Shown piece after piece: positions 12,542 through 17,261 of a stretch of 17,261 bases of DNA. Each line of letters starts with the position of its first letter. The first letter of the stretch is position 1. Position numbers and translations under genes: made by a program. The notes under the pieces were generated by a model, which was given only the letters and a program-made list of their open reading frames with translations, was not told the origin of the DNA and made no database searches. The stretch is from Tannerella sp. (GTDB lineage: Bacteria > Bacteroidota > Bacteroidia > Bacteroidales > Tannerellaceae): NCBI GenBank assembly GCA_031289515.1, contig JAITPH010000147.1, positions 1 through 17,261 of the forward strand. The letters run 5' to 3'.

Positions 12542-15287
12542 CCTCTCCGATCCGGACGATAACGATACCGCGCGAAGCAGGAATAGTCACATCATCCGAA
12601 TTAAGCGTGACGTCGATTATTTTTTGTCCGACCACATTAAATACGGCAACATGCTGACCCTTTGCATTTTTGATTCTTATAGAGCCTGTACCGCCTATGG
12701 CAGCTATACTTTTATCTTCGACAACCGGAGGCAGTATTTTTTCGTTGGCGACAATACTTTTCGACAGCGAAATCTTCGAGACGGCGGCGGCGTCGCGCGG
12801 TCCGACATACAGTTTGTCGTTCTGCATCGACAGGTAGCCCCTTTCGGAAGTTTCGTCAAGATAGCCGTATTCGGTCGCGATGAGGTATTTGTCCGGATCG
12901 TCGTCGGACACCTGCAAGTAGAAGCGATATTCGTTGATAGCCCTGAAGTTTTTATCCTCAAAACCAACGCTGTCCCTTGCCGTAGCTGACGCACCGTCAG
13001 GATTGAGCAGCAATGTATTAGCCGAATGGCGCCATGCGCTCACAAAGTTCATCCTATTATATTCCTTGTCGCCAACCCCGACCACATAATCCCCATGCGA
13101 AGGTACGGAAATCGAATCCATAACATGCAGGAAATAACCCGACAATTTGGCGTCTGTCGTATCGGCGTCCTTAACGATATAAAACGACGGACGGACAGGA
13201 TTGAAACCCGTGCCGCGAGCCGTATCCATCCACAGTTGCAGGTCGTAAGGAGTAAACGAACCCGCCCTAAGTTGCGTTTCGCCTTCTCTGGCATAAACGG
13301 CGTAATGATAGAAATTCTTTGTCAGCCATCTTGTCAGACCGGACTGAAAGACAGTCAGTTCGTACATTCCGGCGCCTTCGGAAAGCTCGGTCAGATATGT
13401 ATACGGATCAGGCGCTTCACGAAATTCGCGATCTTTTCGGATTATTGTAAATACATGAGTATCAATTGAATCCATCAAGGCGAGATTGAAATGCTTAGCA
13501 GTATCGACAAGCGCCTTATGAAGGGCAGGAAAATCGGGTTCGCTGTAATTCTCGACAAAATAATACAATTCCGGCACAGTATCCTCTTTCAGATAGAAAG
13601 GCCGTTTCAGGGAATCGACATTTGCCGAAAGTTTGGACGAGCTTATCGTGACGAAAAGGGTTGAATCCTCGTCGAACAGGCGAATGCTGTAATTATCCCT
13701 TTGCAAATGCGGAATATCCGCTATTTCAGGCGCCCCGACGCTGTCGGTAAATAAGTATTCAAGAGTAAAGCGTATGGAATCGGCAGCAGTCGGGGCAGCC
13801 TTCAATATCATAAGCGAATCCGCAGGATCATAGCTTATAAGACGTTCGTTCAGCGAATCCGCCGACGAATATGCGAAAATATACGTATACGACGACTGGT
13901 CTTCGGGCGAGAAATGCCTGTATCCAAGTCTCTGTCTGTATCTTAGCGATTCCATATTGCCGTAAGTGACAGCGACAATCTCGAAAGTATCGGCAGGCGC
14001 TCTGTGGTTGGTATACAGATTTTCAATCGGCAAACCCGTAACGGTATCGCAAACTTCAAACAGCGAATCGGTTTCGATGTCCGACACGCGGCTCATCAGA
14101 CTATACCGATTATCGCGATTCACAACAAACTGTCCGTCAGGCAAATGCGCATACACGGTATCAAGCGTGACACGTGCGCCCGTCATATCGGCTCCGAGAT
14201 ATTTGCCGGAATCGGGATCGGCGCAGTTCAGAATCTTGACTTTATAAACAAAAGCAGAATCGACAATAGGGGGCAAATAGCCGTCTTCCCCGATAAACAG
14301 CGACAGAGGCTTGATGTTGACGGTATCCGTCGTAAGCATAACAACGGTATCTTTCAGCGCAAGATAGAAATCTCTGCCTGAAACTGTATCCCTGACCATA
14401 AATTTTCCTACGGAATCGTCTTCCATAAAAAACGTCATTCGCCATTGATTCAGTTCGCCGCTCCAATTCATGTAAGCCACCGTATCATTGCCCGCAGGAA
14501 TGTCGAAAGCAAGAATACTGTCGGTTGCCTTGTTATAAATCTTATAGAAAGTGGTATCGTCGACTTTATCAACGGCTTCAAACCGCCAAAGCGAGAGGTC
14601 GCCGCGCATCGTATCCGCGACGGCAAGCGAATCGGGTCTCAGAAGGGTATCGGCGCTAAAAAAGCCCTGATACGAGACATTCGGAGCGCCGAGAGTATCG
14701 ACCATCATTCGGTAATACATGCTTCCTTTCGGCGAATTTTCAATCCGCTCACATTCAAAATTCAATGGTTCGTATTTACGCCATTCTTCTATAGAAAGCA
14801 TTACTTTTCTATCTTCGCCGAGCGCAAGATAGTAATAACGGAGACTTTCATCCCTCCAGTAAGGAGCTTTGAAATTATAAACCGGATCCAACTCAAATTT
14901 TACATCCCAGAAGCGGACCTCTCCATTTTCGGAAATTGTAGCTAAAATATCATATATACCACTAACACCAGGCGCAATACTGATCAAGCGTAGCGTATCC
15001 ATACTTTCCGCATTTATGAGCACATAGCGGTCGGGGTCGGCGAGACCGGGGTCTGACGTCTCAAAATGTTTAACATACCACATTGATTTGACGTCTTTTA
15101 CGTTGTTGACAATCAAATTTTCTCCGCTTGTTCGGAGGTAACCGACATTTATTCCCAGGGTATCTATTTTGAGATAGTAGCGAACGCTATCAAGCGGAAC
15201 TTTACCTACCGACGAAAGTGCATCGCCGGAAAAGGCAAAAGCCGTTACGAATAACCCAATACAAAGGGTAGCAATCTTTTTATTCAT
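12513..15287 (-). CDS. Large secreted protein with T9SS/DUF6383-type C-terminal domain
   Basis: A 924-residue protein from the ATG at 15287; a GTG two codons earlier is less likely. It has an N-terminal signal peptide (MNKKIATLCIGLFVTAFAFS). The body is acidic and beta-rich, with recurring segments of the form 'W-F-...-Y-I-N-...-LA-D' (for example around WRFEAVDKVDDTTFYKIYNK), suggesting ricin-like beta-trefoil or similar modules; that is inference. The C-terminal ~65 residues (GGTGSIRIKNAKGQHVAVFN..., then GIVIVRIGEVKTKKVVVR) resemble the DUF6383 / type IX sorting domain: a 'VFNVVGQKI' strand and a 'G-I-V-I-V-R-...-KKVVV' end. Such domains send proteins across the outer membrane and are removed on export. 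The ligand or function is unknown. Confidence 0.72.
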   Translation of the reverse strand: MNKKIATLCIGLFVTAFAFSGDALSSVGKVPLDSVRYYLKIDTLGINVGYLRTSGENLIVNNVKDVKSMWYVKHFETSDPGLADPDRYVLINAESMDTLRLISIAPGVSGIYDILATISENGEVRFWDVKFELDPVYNFKAPYWRDESLRYYYLALGEDRKVMLSIEEWRKYEPLNFECERIENSPKGSMYYRMMVDTLGAPNVSYQGFFSADTLLRPDSLAVADTMRGDLSLWRFEAVDKVDDTTFYKIYNKATDSILAFDIPAGNDTVAYMNWSGELNQWRMTFFMEDDSVGKFMVRDTVSGRDFYLALKDTVVMLTTDTVNIKPLSLFIGEDGYLPPIVDSAFVYKVKILNCADPDSGKYLGADMTGARVTLDTVYAHLPDGQFVVNRDNRYSLMSRVSDIETDSLFEVCDTVTGLPIENLYTNHRAPADTFEIVAVTYGNMESLRYRQRLGYRHFSPEDQSSYTYIFAYSSADSLNERLISYDPADSLMILKAAPTAADSIRFTLEYLFTDSVGAPEIADIPHLQRDNYSIRLFDEDSTLFVTISSSKLSANVDSLKRPFYLKEDTVPELYYFVENYSEPDFPALHKALVDTAKHFNLALMDSIDTHVFTIIRKDREFREAPDPYTYLTELSEGAGMYELTVFQSGLTRWLTKNFYHYAVYAREGETQLRAGSFTPYDLQLWMDTARGTGFNPVRPSFYIVKDADTTDAKLSGYFLHVMDSISVPSHGDYVVGVGDKEYNRMNFVSAWRHSANTLLLNPDGASATARDSVGFEDKNFRAINEYRFYLQVSDDDPDKYLIATEYGYLDETSERGYLSMQNDKLYVGPRDAAAVSKISLSKSIVANEKILPPVVEDKSIAAIGGTGSIRIKNAKGQHVAVFNVVGQKIIDVTLNSDDVTIPASRGIVIVRIGEVKTKKVVVR

Positions 15288-15588
15288 AAGCACACATTTT
15301 TCGTTAAAGTAAAAAAGGGAACTATTCGTCCAAGTTCCGTATCAATCCGCAAAGGTACATAAAATATTCGACATAACGCACAAAACAGACAAAAATTTTC
15401 TGTTTAATGTGCGGCAAATACATTTTCACCCGATACAAATGGCTGGGAGATTGACGGACGTCATTACGAGGTACGAAGCAATCCTCGTCTCGCAGGATTT
15501 GCAATCCTGTGCAATGGAGTATGAGGATTTTTAATCCGATCTTTTACGGATTGCAAATCATTATATTCCAGGCAATTGGATTGCAAAT
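15288..15588. other. 301-bp gap between the T9SS-substrate gene and the PIN toxin gene
   Basis: The left half holds the promoter of the T9SS-substrate gene. The right half (from 15461) is the first copy of the multi-palindrome repeat. A 60-codon ORF on the minus strand (15322-15504) starts inside the repeat and is not supported. Confidence 0.6.
15350..15357 (-). promoter_or_regulatory. -7 element of the T9SS-substrate gene
   Basis: On the minus strand 15350-15357 reads TACCTTTG, matching TAnnTTTG and identical to the box of the fimbrillin gene. TTTG at 15381-15384 lies 23 nt upstream, slightly too far for consensus. The leader would be about 55-60 nt to the ATG at 15287. Confidence 0.5.
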
Positions 15589-15602
15589 TCAATCGAACGG
15601 GG
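15461..15602. repeat. Multi-palindrome intergenic repeat, copy 1
   Basis: Starts TCATTACGAGGTACGAAGCA and contains four mini-palindromes of the form GGATT-N3-AATCC or a close variant: CAGGATT-TGC-AATCCTG (15493-15509), GGATT-TTT-AATCC (15525-15537), GGATTGCAAATC (about 15548) and GGATTGCAAATT (about 15578). It ends AATCGAACGGGG. It aligns in the same order and orientation with copy 2 at 16399-16549. The PIN gene ends inside it. Confidence 0.85.
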
Positions 15603-16101
15603 AATCCCCCTCCTTTGGAGGGGGCAGGGGGCGGCTCTCATTTATTTCATTGCTTAATATAAGTAATTCCCTTACAATCAGTGGAGATATTCTAAAGTCA
15701 AATGATTGCAATTTATCGAAATACGGTTTTAACACAGGAATAAATCCTTTTTGTTTGGCAGCAAACAGAAGTCCCAAAGTACCCGTAATTTTAAGCCCCA
15801 AACGTTTAGCTTCCTTTCTTGCTTTCAAATCGTCAATAATCAGCAAGACATCACCTAATTCCATGGACAGAGCAATAGCCGACGATTCGCCTTTATCCAA
15901 TATTCTTTCAATTAATTGCTGATACTTTTTATTGGTAACCGCCTTTATTTCAATCCAATCCGGAAGTGGTTCGCCAAATTCAATACAAATGTCTTCCGTT
16001 ATCACAACTCTGTGATACAATTGACGAAGCAAACCAAGAGCGTTTATCTTGGTCAAAGCAATGAGACAACTTGTATCTGTTATTACGACGACTTCAGGCA
16101 T
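15589..16101 (-). CDS. DUF3368-type PIN-domain toxin
   Basis: A 170-residue protein beginning 'VVVITDTSCLIALTKI', the first acidic strand of a PIN domain (D9). E72 in 'DKGESSAIALSMEL' and the D90/D91 pair in 'LLIIDDLKARKEA' complete the usual Mg-binding acidic set. The pattern matches the DUF3368 group of PIN ribonuclease-like proteins, commonly encoded next to UPF0175 proteins as toxin and antitoxin. Its ATG overlaps the last 8 bases of the UPF0175 gene, so the two are translationally coupled. RNA targets are unknown. The C-terminal tail from about residue 155 (SRPLPPPKEGDSPFD) is encoded by the GC hairpin and repeat copy 1 and is unlikely to be part of the fold. Confidence 0.82.
   Translation of the reverse strand: MPEVVVITDTSCLIALTKINALGLLRQLYHRVVITEDICIEFGEPLPDWIEIKAVTNKKYQQLIERILDKGESSAIALSMELGDVLLIIDDLKARKEAKRLGLKITGTLGLLFAAKQKGFIPVLKPYFDKLQSFDFRISPLIVRELLILSNEINESRPLPPPKEGDSPFD
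15606..15624. other. CCCCCTCC-TTT-GGAGGGGG hairpin at the PIN gene 3' end
   Basis: A perfect 8-bp GC-rich stem with a 3-nt loop, inside the last codons of the PIN toxin gene (encoding PPPKEG) and directly next to repeat copy 1. It could slow polymerase or protect the 3' end of the toxin message; no U-run follows, so it is not called a classical terminator. Confidence 0.6.
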
Positions 16102-16321
16102 TGCTAATATCTTCCAGAATGTCCTCTACTTTGGTACTGAAAGGGGATACTCCGTATTTACCCATAAGTTCAATAAAAGCCCTTTTAGACAAGTTAGCTA
16201 CCAAAGCCGCCTGCCCTGCCGAAAGTATCTCATCTTCGTATAGTTTCGCCGCCAAATATACGGAAAGATCAAATACAGGAAGATTCACCGTTTCCGGAAC
16301 ATTTACCATTATTGATTTCAT
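16094..16321 (-). CDS. UPF0175 family antitoxin
   Basis: A 75-residue protein. The central part 'LAAKLYEDEILSAGQAALVANLSKRAFIELMGKYGVSPF' (about 23-61; key features LYEDEILS, GQAA-A-LSK-FIELMG) is the UPF0175 signature. This is a small helix-turn-helix-like fold, and members are the predicted antitoxin partners of DUF3368 PIN proteins. The N-terminus (VNVPETVNLP) resembles the beta strand found before this helix bundle. It lies upstream of, and overlaps by 8 bp, the PIN gene, the usual antitoxin-first order. The ATG at 16321 lies about 23 nt after a -7 match. Autoregulation by the antitoxin is plausible but no operator is evident. Confidence 0.85.
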   Translation of the reverse strand: MKSIMVNVPETVNLPVFDLSVYLAAKLYEDEILSAGQAALVANLSKRAFIELMGKYGVSPFSTKVEDILEDISNA

Positions 16322-16344
16322 ACTCTTTTATCTATTTATTCGTA

Positions 16345-16352
16345 CAAAGATA
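16345..16352 (-). promoter_or_regulatory. -7 promoter element of the UPF0175/PIN operon
   Basis: On the minus strand 16345-16352 reads TATCTTTG, matching TAnnTTTG, 23 nt before the ATG at 16321. No TTTG is seen at the right distance upstream. Confidence 0.4.
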
Positions 16353-16398
16353 GCAAAAAAAATCAATTCATCCCCGTATTCTTATTTATTTTTTCTTA

Positions 16399-16549
16399 CA
16401 TTGCGATGAACGAAGCAATCCGGCGCCCTGTCTTTCCTCGATGCGCAGGATTTGCAATCCTGCGCAATGGAGTATAAGGATTTTTAATCCGGTCTTGTGC
16501 GAATTGCAAATCCTTATATTTTAGGCGATTGGATTGCAAATCGAACGGG
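16399..16549. repeat. Multi-palindrome intergenic repeat, copy 2
   Basis: Starts CATTGCGATGAACGAAGCAA and has the same series of mini-palindromes as copy 1. The first is a perfect 10-bp-arm palindrome GCGCAGGATT-TGC-AATCCTGCGC (16443-16465). In copy 1 the matching arm position forms a G-T pair, so pairing is kept. It then has GGATT-TTT-AATCC, GAATTGCAAATCC and GGATTGCAAATC, ending TCGAACGGG. The AbiEii-like gene ends inside it. It is a direct repeat of 15461-15602, about 950 bp away, with the UPF0175/PIN cassette between the copies. Confidence 0.85.
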
Positions 16550-17261
16550 AGGTCTTCCAAATTGCCATCGGATGGTCTTTGATGCGTTCTATAATATCGT
16601 CGTCGTCAAATAACAAATTCGGTTTGTAGATGCCTTGATCGAAGTTTTCTACAAACAGCATTTCATTGTCTGTAAGTGTCATCAGTCCGGAAAGATAATC
16701 TTTGACTTCTATCTTGGCTGCTTCAAAATCAAATCGCTCGCTTTTTCTCAAAACAGGATTTAGATTGGCGCGTATTTGACTGTATTTCAAGTTATTGAAA
16801 TTTTCGAGATTAAACGGCAGTTCAATTTTACTCCCGGCGCCAAGAACGAGATAAAAAACAACAATTTTACGAAGCAAGTCTTGTTCCTCCGGCTGGATGA
16901 TGTTGTTACTTATCATGTTATGGACGTCATACAAATCCCTCGGAGCAGTCCGTTCGATAAGAGCTTTTATTTTACCGCCGAATAATTCAAGGGTAGACAA
17001 GGTCGCCAATTCATCTGCTACTTGAAGAAACTCCACGTTTACTCTCTTTTTTATTATCGGTAAAATGTGATTACGCATGGAATAATTGACTTCTATTTTT
17101 ATATTGTCCCTATTCCCGCCTGCGTTCTGAAAATAAAACACCCATGAATCCAATGAATGGGGATTTTTTGTATTTGGACTTAAAGCATAGCCTTGCGCAA
17201 ACATGAAATTAAGTATGTCTTCATTCATATTTGCCCTTGTGTCAAGCATTTCGTCGCGACT
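16521..17261 (-). CDS. AbiEii/AbiGii-family nucleotidyltransferase toxin (5' end outside the window)
   Basis: The frame is open to the window edge; the codons before the Met at 17249 read S-R-D-E, so that Met is probably internal. About 246 residues are visible. The family motif 'LELFGGKIKALIERTAPRDLYDVHNM' (residues about 87-112 from that Met; K93, R100, R104, D105, D108) matches the K-x2-AL-x2-R...RD-x2-D region of AbiEii-type toxins. The N-terminal GS/D-x-D nucleotidyltransferase motif should lie beyond the window. Family members act as toxins of AbiE-like systems by adding nucleotides to tRNA or other targets, with an antitoxin gene usually upstream. The last ~9 residues (SRSICNPIA) come from repeat copy 2. 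It is on the same strand as the UPF0175/PIN pair. Confidence 0.78.
   Translation of the reverse strand, partial: SRDEMLDTRANMNEDILNFMFAQGYALSPNTKNPHSLDSWVFYFQNAGGNRDNIKIEVNYSMRNHILPIIKKRVNVEFLQVADELATLSTLELFGGKIKALIERTAPRDLYDVHNMISNNIIQPEEQDLLRKIVVFYLVLGAGSKIELPFNLENFNNLKYSQIRANLNPVLRKSERFDFEAAKIEVKDYLSGLMTLTDNEMLFVENFDQGIYKPNLLFDDDDIIERIKDHPMAIWKTSRSICNPIA

Noticed and set aside
15322..15504. A 60-codon minus-strand ORF between the T9SS-substrate gene and repeat copy 1
   Set aside because: Its first third is a translation of the repeat (LRDEDCFVPRNDV) and the rest covers the promoter region; no domain is seen.
15461..16549. Direct repeats as a CRISPR array or as att sites of an integrated element
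   Set aside because: Only two copies ~950 bp apart with coding genes between, no spacers, no cas genes and no integrase; the copies are internally palindromic, unlike simple att sites.

Overview
The window comes from a member of the Bacteroidota, most likely the order Bacteroidales. The evidence is a fimbrillin-type lipoprotein, a large secreted protein ending in a type IX secretion (T9SS/DUF6383-like) sorting domain, a Bacteroidales-style dipeptidyl peptidase IV, and repeated matches to the Bacteroidota promoter motif TAnnTTTG, with some TTTG elements about 20 bp upstream. The species cannot be told from this window. No rRNA, tRNA, CRISPR array, integrase or transposase gene was seen.

Layout, left to right. 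2-100: 3' end of serS (+), followed by a strong hairpin shared with the convergent fimbrillin gene (187-1536, -). 1737-3027: a two-gene minus-strand unit, an RsmI-like methyltransferase followed by a WbpD/WlbB-type sugar N-acetyltransferase. 3093-4541: a divergent RsmF-like rRNA m5C methyltransferase (+). 4644-5933: two tandem paralogous flavodoxin-fold reductases (-), divergent from a KdgF-like cupin (6252-6590, +). The cupin promoter overlaps one of two operator-like palindromes. 6712-11512: a minus-strand run of dipeptidyl peptidase IV, YfcE-type phosphodiesterase and polyphosphate kinase 1; the last two are essentially contiguous. 11633-12541: a TIGR01212/YhcC-like radical SAM protein (+), overlapping at its 3' end the convergent T9SS-exported protein (12513-15287, -). 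15589-17261: a UPF0175/DUF3368 toxin-antitoxin pair and the 3' part of an AbiEii-family nucleotidyltransferase toxin, all on the minus strand.

Most of the window is ordinary chromosomal housekeeping plus envelope genes. The accessory part is the right end, where the UPF0175/PIN cassette lies between two direct copies of a ~140-150 bp element built from mini-palindromes GGATT-N3-AATCC, next to a second toxin gene.

The main cross-window pattern is that gene 3' ends run into short low-complexity or palindromic repeats. At least four proteins (RsmF-like, PPK1, DUF3368 PIN, AbiEii) have C-terminal residues encoded by repeat DNA. A fifth gene (DPP IV) stops exactly where a ~12-nt purine-rich tandem repeat begins. 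I did not find a clear new multi-gene system. The best leads are the operator pair in front of the cupin, the multi-hairpin repeats bracketing the toxin-antitoxin cassette, and the repeat-derived C-terminal tails.
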